From: Manihot esculenta
Lineage: Eukaryota > Streptophyta > Magnoliopsida > Malpighiales > Euphorbiaceae
Direction: 5' to 3'
Assembly (NCBI RefSeq): GCF_001659605.2
Contig: NC_035164.2
Location: 18,880,000 to 18,943,999, forward strand
DNA length: 64,000 nucleotides
Shown here: in pieces, positions 1 to 10,467 of the stretch
Layout of the letters: each line of letters begins with the position of its first letter
Position numbering within the stretch: position 1 is the first letter of the stretch
Made by a program: the position numbers and the translations under genes
Notes under the pieces: generated by a model
Told to the model about the DNA's origin: nothing
Databases searched by the model: none
Seen by the model: the letters and a program-made list of their open reading frames with translations, nothing else

Positions 1-59
1 AGGAACCGAGGAGGCCAGCAGTGTTAGCTGTTGCAGAGTCAGTCCAGCGTCTGCCAGAG

Positions 60-512
60 GTGAGTAGAACTAACTCAAATGTTTTAAGCATGTTCACGCA
101 TCATGAATACCATGTATATGTATTAGGCTGTTGCATTAGATTTCACGAAGATGTTGCATTGCATAATTTGCTGTTGATGTGGATGGACTAAGGCGACCCC
201 AATAGCCTTAGATATGTTATGTTACAGAAGTCTTGAGGAGCCCCTCCGAGGGCCGGGCACTATGTTACGTTACAGAAGTCCTGAGGAGCCCCTTCGAGGG
301 CCGGGCACCATGCTATGTTATAGAAGTCCTGAGGAGCTCCTTCGAGGGCCGGGCACAGACAGAGGGAGTTTTGGAGGTCATGTCCATCCGTGATGTGAAA
401 TGTTTGTGCTGTGACGCATTCCATGATGGCATATGATTTATTAAACTGTTTTTCCCTGTTCTGCTCACTGGGCTTTTTAGCTCACCCCTCCCCCCTAACC
501 TCAGGTTTGCAG
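60..512 (+). other. Predicted intron inside LTR D (AG|GTGAGT ... TTTGCAG|GT)
   Basis: A consensus-like donor at 60 and an acceptor ending at 512 are found at the same relative places in the LTRs of A (39389-39953) and B (46279-46795). The 48-bp repeats lie inside. Splicing is inferred from motifs only. Confidence 0.45.
213..356 (+). repeat. Three 48-bp tandem repeats inside LTR D
   Basis: Three units end in GAGGGCCGGGCAC at 260, 308 and 356, so the period is 48 bp. Each carries CCCTTCGAGGG or a close variant, which can fold as a short hairpin. The LTRs of A and B hold unrelated hairpin-type repeats at the equivalent place. Confidence 0.9.
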
Positions 513-1010
513 GTCTGAGGTAGTGCGGGAAGTCGGCAAGGGTTAATGTTATGTTTATGTAATAGATTAGCATGTTAGTGTGGACATGTAATGTAAATTG
601 ATATAATGTATTGTAAGATAATGTAATGTAATGAAATGTAGTGTATGGTAGAGTTATGTTTATGGATTAGTATTATGCTTGGCCCTAAGGTCTGGTTAAT
701 CCCTTCTTGTACATGATGTATGTTATGTTTTATTGTTGAGACGAGAAACCAGGCTTGACACATGAAATGTGGACCACACTAGGGCATTTGATGAGGGCTC
801 TGGTGTGGGTTATATGTTTATAGTATGTTGTATGTTCATGTCAAGCTTGGTATAGTAAATGTTTTAAAGTTTTTTTTTTATGAAATGTTTGATCATGTAT
901 GGGATTATACCAGTTGTACAGGATGTATGTTAGGCTTGCTACAGGTCCCGGCGGCCTTAAGCCGATCTGGATCCTAGCGCCGGTAGCGGTCCGGTTTCCG
1001 GGTCGTTACA

Positions 1011-2228
1011 ATATGGGTTATTGTCATAAGTGAATCTCAAGGTAGTTATGTTTTAATCCTTTGACTTGGGATTGTTATAGTCTCCAACATAAGGACTGTT
1101 ATGTTTTGACATAACCAAACATTGTCTTTAATCAGATAATCATAAAGATTATGATTGAGTATAAAAGAAATTTTGTAAAGGATATTGAACAATCAATATA
1201 GAATTTGTCTCTCTCTTTGAGAGAGATATCTTCTGGGCCCCTCGATAAGTGAGACTGAGAAATGCATGGCCGTGCTCAAATGAATTGGTAATGTGATCAA
1301 TATCATTTGGTTTTATCAGTCTGCTTAAAGATCGAGAAATCATAAGTTTGAACATTATAAGTTTGAACATTATAAGTTTGACATTGACCATAACTTATGT
1401 TCAAACCAGATATCGCGTAACAAAGGGATTAATACATGTTATGTTTATTAGGCTTTATCGGACTATCGATCCTCATATTAATTGGATAATCATAACGTTT
1501 TGCTATATGCCGCTTATAATTTATAGGCCTTGTTGGACTGGGGCTATTGCCAATTAATGTGAGCCTATTGGGTCACACACAAAAGAACGTCATTGATGTG
1601 TTATGTCATATTAACGGGCTAAAAGACCATTAGTATAATTAATAATAATATTAATAAAGATGTTATTATTATTAATATTAATTATTTGTAATTATTATGA
1701 GATAATAATATTTAAAAGATCTGTAGCCTATCTGTAACGATTACAGATAAAAGATCTTTTCATTTTCTTTTGAAAAGTATTTATCGGATAGGTATATTGG
1801 TATATGCGATACTATGCTGGTTATAATGAGCACAACTCTTTTACGAAAAGAAGTGTGTGAAAATAAAAGGATTGAAAGAAAAACGTGTAAATAAAAATCA
1901 CCTCCTTTGAGAGCTTTACAAAAGCGTGAGGAGGGTTTTTGCAATGATTGGGTTTTTTGTAGGTTGCAAACTTGGAGTACATAGCTAATCCATTTGATCA
2001 GAGAGCTAGCACTCCATATGAAAACGTTCATGTGGATACCATTGAGGATGTTCATTTCAGTAGCAGCACCATCAGTCCGGAATAGTTTCTTTTTGTCAAA
2101 TAGAAAGATTAGTTTCTTTATTCTTCCTTTCGAATTAAACGAAACACTCAGACCCTGAAAGGGAAACATAGATCTTTTATTTTTCTGCTGCTTAATTTAG
2201 GCTGCAGTGATCTTTGGGCTTCCTTACA
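1011..2228 (+). mobile_element. Ty1/copia 5' LTR (left end not resolved)
   Basis: The segment ends in TTACA directly before a tRNA-Met-type primer site at 2230. It has a TATA box (TATAAAA, 1160-1166) and a GGGTCACACACAAAAG segment of the kind found in plant copia LTRs. The left end is unclear because LTR D abuts it at 1010; D may have inserted into this LTR. An 18-bp unit (ATAAGTTTGAACATT and neighbours) is repeated three times at 1342-1385, and 1620-1690 is a very AT-rich inverted-repeat patch. A 142-codon minus-strand frame at 1741-2169 looks like chance. Confidence 0.6.
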
Positions 2229-2229
2229 G

Positions 2230-2242
2230 TGGTATCAGAGCC
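2230..2242 (+). other. Primer binding site, tRNA-Met type (copia)
   Basis: TGGTATCAGAGCC lies one base after the LTR end, as in plant copia elements primed by initiator tRNA-Met. Confidence 0.7.
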
Positions 2243-3126
2243 AACTTGTGCTTTTCGTTTAAGTCGAATATGCTATGATTGATGTGCTATAAGTGATATA
2301 TGTTTATTCGAATGTCATGATAATTGAACTGTTCAATTCGTTTTGCATACAATGTTAAAAATGATAGATTTATATGTGATATGATGAATCGATGATATCT
2401 GTAGGTTTTATGTGAAAATCATTTTCATATAGTGCAGATACATTTTTTTGCTGATTGGATTAACAAAATATTATTTCGATATAAATGTTAATATGATTAA
2501 CATATTATTCGATTAAGGGTTTCAGAAAGATGTTAATGGTGATTAACACATATGCGTTACTATTGTTTATTAATATGATTAATAAATGATAGTATCATTT
2601 TCTGTATAGTCAATGATTGTTTGATATGATCAAACAATTACTGATCAGATTAGTAAAATCATTTTGACTGGTATACAGAATAAGGGAATTAAGATAATTT
2701 ACTGTTAATGCAATTAATGGTTCTATTTAGCTTTGTGATTATGTGAAGTCTTGGCGTGGTGCATATATGGCATGGCCTTATTAACCTATAAGATTGGTTA
2801 TTATTATTTTTATATGGGATATATTTTTAAATACGACCTGCATTTCATTTATTTTAATGTAATAGTATAGATTTTCTTTTATTTTATAAAAGAAAAGATC
2901 CACAAGATGGAGGAGAGAAGATTCCTGCTTCCATGGTGATGGTGGAGTTGCCTTCCAATGATGAGTAGACTCCATGGTGTGGACAAGTAAGCTCAAGATA
3001 TAAAAATATGTTCCATTGCAACTAATATAATAGGATTACACCTAGGTTGCCCTTATGATTTTTATATTGGTTTATGAAGGTCATTTTAGATTTTGGCTAT
3101 GCCATGTCACGTTTATATATTTTTGT
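2243..3126 (+). other. Copia untranslated leader, left half; no gene seen
   Basis: AT-rich sequence with no open frame worth reporting. A donor-like AG|GTAAGC occurs at 2987. The sequence breaks at about 3127, where viral RT sequence begins; the shared bases CCATGCC blur the junction. The leader appears to resume at 33441, after the viral array. Confidence 0.5.
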
Positions 3127-3357
3127 CCATGCCTATATCTCCCTAACCCTGAAGCTTTTAAAATTGTCGAAACAGATGCTTCGGATATAGGGTATGGAGG
3201 AATTCTAAAACAAAGGATAGAAGAATAAAAATTTGGATTGAGCAGTTAAGCCAATCCCCAGAAGTCATTAAAGCCCTGCAAGGTATGGCCTCCTCTTCAG
3301 GAGCCTCAGGTATGAATCTAAACCCTAAAGCGATTGTACCCGTTCATGGTACAACTA
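3127..3357 (+). other. Chimeric head of viral copy 1 (RNase H piece + ORF2 piece)
   Basis: 3127-3225 matches the start of the RNase H region (compare 7280-7377). 3226-3357 matches an early ORF2 segment (compare about 7834-7966). At about 3357 the sequence jumps to ORF1 near residue 380. Each joint shares only one to a few bases. These are illegitimate joins, not gene structure. An ATG at 3334 opens a frame into ORF1, but its first residues come from out-of-frame ORF2 sequence. Confidence 0.9.
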
Positions 3358-6300
3358 TCACCAGAGTCACCATCAGCATCTGCCATAACAGAAAATATAA
3401 ACAGAGAAGTAAATGTTCTTAGTAAAGAAAAAATTGAAAAGAAATTTTTAAAAGAAATAACAAAGACAAAGAATCTGAGTAAGCTAAATAAAATTATTAA
3501 AGAACATAAATTTGAAAATTTAAAAGAAGAATATCTTAATTTTATCAGTCAAAATAAAGAAGAAATAGGATTCTTTGAATGGTTCAAGATAGGTAAAAGT
3601 AAAAGCATAAATCCAATAACTGTAAGAGATAAAAGGCCAGAATGGATAGTAAATGATAAAGTAATACAGAGTGATTTTCCACCTAAAACGATTAGTAAAA
3701 TAAAGCATGGAGAAAATGAAATAATTTGTGCACCCTATAAGATAGCTAAAGAAAGTGATACAGATAAAAAGTTCATAGAGCAGAAAAACTTTGGTAATGC
3801 AAGCCTAATATGTATAGGTACCCAGTTAAAGAAGATAGAGAAAATTTTAAAAAATAGAGAAGAAGAATTAGAAGAGAGAAAAGAAATAAAACCACACATG
3901 TTTAAACCATACCAAATATCTAGTTCAAGCCAGAAAGAATTAAAAGCAAATAAAAATGAATTTTTGCAGAATCTAAAAGACCAGTTAAGTAAAATAGAAG
4001 TTTCAGAATCTAGTAAAAATGTTACCCCAGAAACTCCTCAATCTAGAAATATAAATGTGTTAAATGAAGAATCAGAGTCTGAGCAAAGTCAGCCAGATTC
4101 AGAAGATATAAAACAATTTGAAATAAATCCTATATCACATAAAGAAATAGTTAGTAGGGCACCAGACCTAAGAATAATAGAAAAATCCAATACCACTTCT
4201 CAGTTTAAGTATAATGCTTCGACAGTCTATGAATGGAATATAGATGGATTATCTGAGTATAACATCTTAAGTTTGCTACAACAAATGACTATGGCAGCCA
4301 ATGCGTATAAAACCCAGTCATTTGCTTCAGATAGAGCTATAGCTGAAATAATTATAGCAGGATTTACAGGACAACTAAAAGGATGGTGGGATTACCATCT
4401 GACAGATATGCAGCAATTAGAAATATTAAATTCTGTTCAGGTAGATAATGATGGAGAACCTATATACAGTGAGTCTGGAGATACTATCCAAGATGCAGTA
4501 TCAACTTTAATCTTAACAATTTCTTTACATTTTATAGGAGACCCTTCCCTTTTAAAAGACAAAAATGCAGAACTTTTAAGTAATTTAAAATGTAAAAAGT
4601 TAAGTGATTTTCAGAACTATAAAACTACCTTCTTAACAAGATTAATGCTAAGGGAAGACTCGAACCAAGATTTTTGGAAAGAAAAATTCTTAGCAGGACT
4701 CCCTTATTTTTTAGGCGAAAAAGTCAGAAATAATGTAAAACAGCATTTTGGAAATCCTATACCTTATAAAAAATTAACATATGGACAATTAGTAAGCATA
4801 ATACAGAAAGAAGGATTACAGATATGTCAGGATTTAAAACTACAAAAAACTTTAAAATATGAAATGCATAGAACTAAACAAGAGTTAGGATCCTTTTGCA
4901 AGCAATTTGATTATGGAACAATACAAGATAAAAGTTGTAATGGACAATACTCTAAAACTAAGCCAAGAAAATACTATAAAAAAGATAAGTATTATAAAAA
5001 GAGATATATAACAAAACCTAATAAAGAAGAATATTATAAAAGAAAAAAATTATAAAACCTATAAAAAACATACAAAGAAAAGTCCAGAAGACAAAAGCCA
5101 AAATAAAAAGTCCTTTAAGGATCTAACATGTTATAATTGTGGACAAAAGGGTCATACATCTAAGTTTTGTAGATTTAATAAAAGATTAAATGAGTTAAAA
5201 TTAGATGAAGCAATAACAAATAAAATCCAAGAATTATATATATATTCAGAAACCTCGGAATTAGATATAACTGAAAGCGAAAACCAAATAGATGAGTTAG
5301 CAACTAGCTCGTCTGAACAGTCAATAAATGTTTTAACTAAAGAACAGGATTCATTATTAGAATTAATAAATGGTATTGAGGACAGCAAAACCAAAGAGAA
5401 ATTTCTTAAAAGATTAATTAAAAGCTTTGATGAATCAGAAGAAATTAAAAATACCATGCCCAAAATAGAAAAACAACCCTATGACTTAACTAAAATATTA
5501 AGTAAAAATAAAAAACCTAAAGAAAAAATAACTATTGAAGAACTGCAAAAAGAAATTAAAACAATAAAAGCTGAGGTAAAAGAATTAAAGCAGCAACTTC
5601 AGAAAGATTCAAAGAAAATAAAAATTTTAGAAAACCAACTAGTTTCTGAACCATCCTCCTCTTCGGAGGAAGAAGAAGAAGAAGAACCTAGTAAAATGAA
5701 CCAATTAAAAAATGATGAAGAAGACAATAATTTTATATTATTATTACAAGAAATAACTTCCAGAAAATATTTAGTAAAACTAACAATTAAATTATCAGAA
5801 GAATTTAAATTAAATACTATAGCATTATTTGATACAGGAGCAGATTTAAATTGTATAAAGTCCAGTTTAGTGCCTAAAAAATTTTGGCAGGAAACGAAAG
5901 AAAAGCTAAAAACTGCAAATAAAACTAATCTGAATATATTAGGAAAAACAGAAGCATTAATAATAAATCAGGATTTAGAAATAAAAACTATATTTCTATT
6001 ATCACAATAAATAAGTCATATGGTGATATTAGGAACCCCCTTTATAAACTTAATAACACCTTATACAGTCAAGGAAAATTGCATAGAATTTAAGACAAGA
6101 AATAAAAGGGTTAAGATAAATTTCACAGAAAAACCAAAAAGGAAAAATTTAAATCTAATAAAAGCTCATTCTATTAGGACAATGGAGATAAATTCAATAA
6201 TAAAGTCTAAAGAAGAAGATTTAAAAGATTTAAAAAACAGTGTACATGTAGTAAGGATTAGAGAGCAATTGGAAAGCGAAATTATAAAAAAGAAAATAGA

Positions 6301-7730
6301 AAATCTAAAAAATGACATGGAAAAAGAATTATGTGCAGATCATCCTAATACCTTTTGGAATAGGAAACAACACATTGTAGATCTGCCATATGAAGAAGGG
6401 TTTGAAGAAAAATCAATTTCAACTAAAGCTAGACCAATTCAAATGGCACCAGAATTATTAGAACATTGTAAAAAGGAAATTAAAGAATTAGAAGATAAAA
6501 AATTAATAAGTAAATCCAGAAGTCCTTGGTCATGTGCAGCTTTTTATGTAAATAAAAGTGCAGAAATAGAGAGAGGTACACCAAGACTAGTTATAAATTA
6601 TAAACCACTAAACACAGCATTAAAATGGATTAGGTATCCTATACCAAATAAAAATGATCTTTTAAATAGATTATATAATGCAAACATCTTCAGTAAATTT
6701 GATATGAAATCAGGATATTGGCAGATTCAAATTCACCCTAATGACAGGTATAAAACGGCATTTACAGTCCCTTTTGGACAGTATGAATGGAACGTTAAGC
6801 CCTTTGGTTTAAAAAACGCGCCATCAAAATTTCAAAGAATTATGAATGACATTTTTAACCCTTATTCAAAATTTTGTATAGTATATATAGATGATGTCTT
6901 AATATTCAGCCAAAGTATTGAAGAACATTTTAAACACTTAAAAACATTTTGTGGGATAATAAAAAGAAATGGATTAGCATTAAGTAAAACTAAAATGAAC
7001 CTGTTTCAGACTACGGTTAGGTTTTTACCATTATATAGAACAAGGTAAGATCCAACCAATAGAAAGAACAATGGTTTTTGGAGATAAATTTCCCGATGAG
7101 ATAACTAATAAAGTCCAATTACAAAGGTTTTTAGGATGTTTAAATTATGTTATAGATTTTTACCCAAATTTAAATAGAATGATAAAACCTCTTCATAATA
7201 GATTAAAGAAGAATGCAAAACCATGGACCCAGGAACACACAGATATTATAAAATACATAAAGACACTAATAAAAGAGATCCCATGCCTATATCTCCCTAA
7301 CCCTGAAGCTTTTAAAATTGTCGAAATAGATGCTTCGGATATAGGGTATGGAGGAATTCTAAAACAAAGGATAGAAGAAAAAGAGAAGATAATCCAATTT
7401 ACTTCAGGACACTGGAACTCTACCCAAATAAATTATTCTACCATTAAAAAAGAAATTCTAAGTATTGTAATTTGTATAAATAAATTTCAATCTGATCTTT
7501 TAAATCAAAAATTTCTAGTCAGAATTGATTGTAAAGCTGCAAAAGATGTTTTAAAGAAAGATGTTAAAAATCTTGCATCAAAACAAATTTTTGCCAGATG
7601 GCAAGCAATTTTAAGTATTTTTGATTTTGATATTGATATTGAATTTATTAAAGGAAGCAAAAACAATATTCCAGATTTTCTAACAAGGGAATTTTTACAG
7701 CAAAATGGGTCGAAAGAAGAGCAAAAATAA
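3358..7730 (+). pseudogene. Viral ORF1 polyprotein, copy 1, 5'-truncated and broken
   Basis: The copy lacks about the first 380 residues, so the whole movement protein is gone. It retains the coat region, the CCHC knuckle (CYNCGQKGHTSKFC, near 5130-5170), the protease motif FDTGAD (near 5828), the RT core with YIDD (near 6885-6896) and the RNase H motif DASDIGYGG (near 7330). Breaks: one extra A in the A-run at about 5042-5048, a CAA to TAA stop at 6008-6010, and a 2-base deletion near 7028 in the RT. A 6-base in-frame duplication adds Asp-Ile near 7632. The RT also has Lys for Met in the MPFGLKN motif. It cannot make a full polyprotein. Confidence 0.9.
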
Positions 7731-9342
7731 AGATAAAGAGAGAAGCCCAAGTCCAACTCCTAAAGCCTTGTCTGAACATTCAGATGAGATCAGCAAGACT
7801 CAAATAAAACCCCAAGACCATAGCCAGACAGATTTAAAAATTTGGATTGAGCAGTTAAGCCAATCCCCAGAAGTCATTAAAGCCCTGCAAGGTATGGCCT
7901 CCTCTTCAGGAGCCTCGGGTATGAATCTAAACCCTAAAGCGATTGTACCCGTTCATGGTACAACTAGTCTGTCTCAAACGGTAGACAGTAAAGACTTATC
8001 AAATCCGTTGAAGGCTGTGGGTTTGCCAAAAATCCAATCATCTCATGGGTATAACACTGGATTTTATAAATGGCATTTAAAACCTGCTTTTGAGTTTGAG
8101 ATTGAAGTTGAATACGGTTTTAATAATATAAACCCATGGGAAGTAGTCATAAAATTTTATCCTGAGAATTGGTATTTCACTCCGAAAGATATTTCAAAAC
8201 CTCAGGATTATTATCAAAGTATTTTGGAAGAAACTGGATCTGTTAAAATCAAGCATAATTTTGATAAAACCCATAAGGATATAATAGCCTATTCTTCTAT
8301 TCAAATTAAGAATGTTATGCATCCTAAAGATTGGCCTGCGCCAAGTTTATATACTGGAATTGCATTTAAAAAATTAAAAAAATATTCTATTTCATATAAT
8401 TATTTTGATTATATTGATGCTTGGACCAATATTTTTAGTATTCAAAATCCTACAACAACCCATTCATGGTTAATATATTTTGATCAACATACTATTAAGA
8501 CTGTCACCAAATTCCCAAACTGGTTCTTTACATGGTGGCAGTCTAGAGGTATTACTGAAGATATTTTATCTCAGGAAATACTTCATATATATCAATATTT
8601 TAAAACCAATTTTAAACCACCTCAGAATGAAAAATATATACCACCTTTGATGTATTTTGGGCTAAACTTCTTTTTACCTTGGGTATATCAATGGTATTTT
8701 GATTTTCAGTACGTGACAGAATTAAATATCCCTGTTATAGAAAAAAGGCATAAAATAAAATGGTGGGGAGCTTTCAGGAACCCGACCACGGAAGAAACAG
8801 TAAAACAATGGATCATTAAAAAGGCCCAATTTCCAGAGGCCTCATATGCTGGTAAATTAACAATGCAAGGAGAGCCCACATTTGGAGCCCAAAAGGCTCA
8901 ATGCCAGGCCATGTTAGCAGCAGCTAAAACACCCGAAGAGTATAAGTTGATTTGTCAAAAAATGCTCGATCAGCTTAGCCCGGAAGTATCAGTAAAACCG
9001 GAAGACAAACAATCTTCCAAAGAATCATCAGTAAAATCCTCTGGTAAATCAAAAATGAAAAAGAAAGCGGGCAGAAGAAAAACTAAAAAGCAGTCAAGCT
9101 CAGAGACGGAGTCGACAGCGTCCTCTAGTACGTCATCCTCCGGTAAAAACTCGACATCTTCACACTATGACAGTAATGAAGATGATTGCTACAGAATTCT
9201 ACCGCCGGTAAAAATCCGAAGTAAAACAGGAAAAGGAAAAGGTAAAAAGACAGCAAAAGTAAAAAGGGAAAAGAAATACAAACTAAAGCAGAAGAACAAG
9301 AAAAAGAAGGACACCTCATCGTCCTCGACAAACTCAGAATAA
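7705..9342 (+). CDS. Viral ORF2 protein, unknown function, copy 1 (open)
   Basis: An open frame of 545 codons. Its ATG lies inside the end of ORF1, overlapping by 26 nt in another frame, and the same overlap is present in all four copies. Residues 1-60 are basic and Ser/Pro-rich. Residues about 100-380 are rich in Trp, Tyr and Phe (for example FPNWFFTWWQSRG) and look like a folded domain. Residues about 395-425 (AQCQAMLAAAKTPEEYK) look helical. The tail from about 430 alternates Lys/Arg clusters with Ser runs, suggesting nucleic-acid or nuclear contacts. I do not recognise a catalytic motif. The position matches the unknown second ORF of florendoviruses; a transactivator-like role is possible but unsupported. 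Confidence 0.75.
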   Translation: MGRKKSKNKDKERSPSPTPKALSEHSDEISKTQIKPQDHSQTDLKIWIEQLSQSPEVIKALQGMASSSGASGMNLNPKAIVPVHGTTSLSQTVDSKDLSNPLKAVGLPKIQSSHGYNTGFYKWHLKPAFEFEIEVEYGFNNINPWEVVIKFYPENWYFTPKDISKPQDYYQSILEETGSVKIKHNFDKTHKDIIAYSSIQIKNVMHPKDWPAPSLYTGIAFKKLKKYSISYNYFDYIDAWTNIFSIQNPTTTHSWLIYFDQHTIKTVTKFPNWFFTWWQSRGITEDILSQEILHIYQYFKTNFKPPQNEKYIPPLMYFGLNFFLPWVYQWYFDFQYVTELNIPVIEKRHKIKWWGAFRNPTTEETVKQWIIKKAQFPEASYAGKLTMQGEPTFGAQKAQCQAMLAAAKTPEEYKLICQKMLDQLSPEVSVKPEDKQSSKESSVKSSGKSKMKKKAGRRKTKKQSSSETESTASSSTSSSGKNSTSSHYDSNEDDCYRILPPVKIRSKTGKGKGKKTAKVKREKKYKLKQKNKKKKDTSSSSTNSE

Positions 9343-9420
9343 AGAAAGACAGACCAATTAAATCAGAATTTCGGTGGAAAAGAGTAAAAGATAAAGAAGT
9401 GGCAGAAAGATTATGTGTCA

Positions 9421-9540
9421 ACAGTAAAAAGCATCAGATAAAGTGGCAGACAAAGCACTGTTCATAAACAGTAAAATCCGCGTGAACTAACAGTAAGGTT
9501 CTCGTGAATCGACAGTAAAGGCTTAGAATTTTCTATATAA
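9421..9540 (+). promoter_or_regulatory. Viral promoter, copy 1 (TATA at 9534-9540)
   Basis: TATATAA at 9534-9540 is preceded by ACAGTAA at 9421, 9468, 9490 and 9512. The last three are exactly 22 bp apart, and the TATA box is the next 22-bp step. A pyrimidine-rich stretch (9570-9625) follows, as in the leader of several caulimovirid RNAs. The start site is inferred near 9565. Confidence 0.7.
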
Positions 9541-9799
9541 GGGAGCCTCTCCCCTTGTGAAGGCACACCTGTATTCCTCTCTCTCTCTTTTCTCTATCTT
9601 CACACTCTTCCTCTGTAAAACTCTCTTTCAATAATTCTGTATTCAGTTATTAAATTTTTATAAAGTAAGTTTTATATCTTGTTTTGCTATAAACTGCTAC
9701 TGTAAAAAGCCCGTGTTGACGGCAACTTTCTCTTCTCCCTCCACACTCAGACTTAACTCTGGGGATCCCAGGTTAAGGTTGCAGGAACCCAAGCCTAAA

Positions 9800-9805
9800 A
9801 ATAAA
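9800..9805 (+). terminator. Poly(A) signal AATAAA, viral copy 1
   Basis: AATAAA occurs about 265 nt downstream of the TATA box, at the same relative place in all four copies (minus strand 10005-10010, minus strand 17858-17863, plus strand 33329-33334). Confidence 0.6.
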
Positions 9806-9889
9806 TTTGTGCTTAATTGTTGCCTAAGTATGCTCTGTGGTTGCGGCCTAGGCTGATCTTCCACATCAGAAATTTGTTAATTTAGCAAA

Positions 9890-9932
9890 CGATCCTTAAT
9901 TTTTTGTTGGTTAAGGATCGTTTACTAAATTA
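9890..9932. repeat. Tail-to-tail junction of viral copies 1 and 2
   Basis: AACGATCCTTAA on the left is mirrored by TTAAGGATCGTT on the right, with TTTTTGTTGG between. From here the sequence is an inverted repeat with arms of about 6.5 kb (3358-9911 against 9912 to about 16.46 kb). At the joint the two copies share one base or none. Confidence 0.95.
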
Positions 9933-10467
9933 ACAAATTTCTGATGTGGAAGATCAGCCTAGGCCGCAACCACAGAGCATACTTAGGCAACAATTAAGCA
10001 CAAATTTATTTTTAGGCTTGGGTTCCTGCAACCTTAACCTGGGATCCCCAGAGTTAAGTCTGAGTGTGGAGGGAGAAGAGAAAGTTGCCGTCAACACAGG
10101 CTTCTTACAGTAGCAGTTTATAGCAAAACAAGATATAAAACTTACTTTATAAAAATTTAATAACTGAATACAGAATTATTGAAATAGAGTTTTACAGAGG
10201 AAGAGTGTGAAGATAGAGAAAAGAGAGAGAGAGGAAAACAGGTGTGCCTTCACAAGGGGAGAGGCTCCCTTATATAGAAAATTCTAAGCCTTTACTGTCG
10301 ATTCACGAGAACCTTACTGTTAGTTCACGAGGATTTTACTGTTTATGAACAGTGCTTTGTCTGCCACTTTATCTGATGCTTTTTACTGTTGACACATAAT
10401 CTTTCTGCCACTTCTTTATCTTTTACTCTTTTCCACCGAAATTCTGATTTAATTGGTCTGTCTTTCT
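9912..10467 (-). promoter_or_regulatory. Viral 3' intergenic region and promoter, copy 2
   Basis: Reverse-strand equivalent of 9343-9911. The TATA box is at 10270-10276 and the poly(A) signal at 10005-10010. It faces the copy 1 promoter about 730 bp away, so transcripts from the two would converge and overlap. Confidence 0.7.

Larger units (their letters stand above)
1..1010 (+). mobile_element. 3' part of a chromovirus (Tekay/Del-like) LTR, family D
   Basis: The stretch matches in order the right-hand part of the LTRs of elements A and B: the AGGAACCGAGGAGG block, AGAGGTGAGT, the ACTGGGCT...GCTCA...TTTGCAGGT block near 469-515, and the end CCGGGTCGTTACA. No TGGTATCAGAGC primer site follows position 1010, so this is a 3' LTR or a solo LTR, not a 5' LTR. 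The left part lies outside the window. It differs from A and B at many positions and carries its own 48-bp repeats, so it is a separate family or subfamily. Confidence 0.85.
9343..9911 (+). other. Viral 3' intergenic region, copy 1
   Basis: This non-coding region holds the promoter, a CT-rich leader segment and AATAAA at 9800-9805. Because the poly(A) signal lies about 240 nt after the presumed start site, an RNA that passes it once would be terminally redundant, as caulimovirid genomic RNA is. The end at 9911 falls in GTTGGT at the start of the primer site. Confidence 0.7.

Noticed and set aside
1741..2169. A 142-codon minus-strand frame
   Set aside because: It lies within a copia LTR, has no recognisable domain and no relation to neighbouring genes.
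2230..2242. TGGTATCAGAGC sites as tRNA gene pieces
   Set aside because: They sit at LTR ends or viral genome joints as primer binding sites. No tRNA cloverleaf is present.
3334..3357. ATG at 3334 as the start of a viral protein
   Set aside because: The first residues come from an out-of-frame ORF2 fragment. The in-frame viral part begins only after the joint at 3357.
9125..9421. A 98-codon minus-strand frame (also at 10389-10685, 18242-18535 and in part 32699-32950)
   Set aside because: It is the reverse of the Lys/Ser-rich end of viral ORF2 and recurs only because the virus is repeated. Low-complexity composition explains it.
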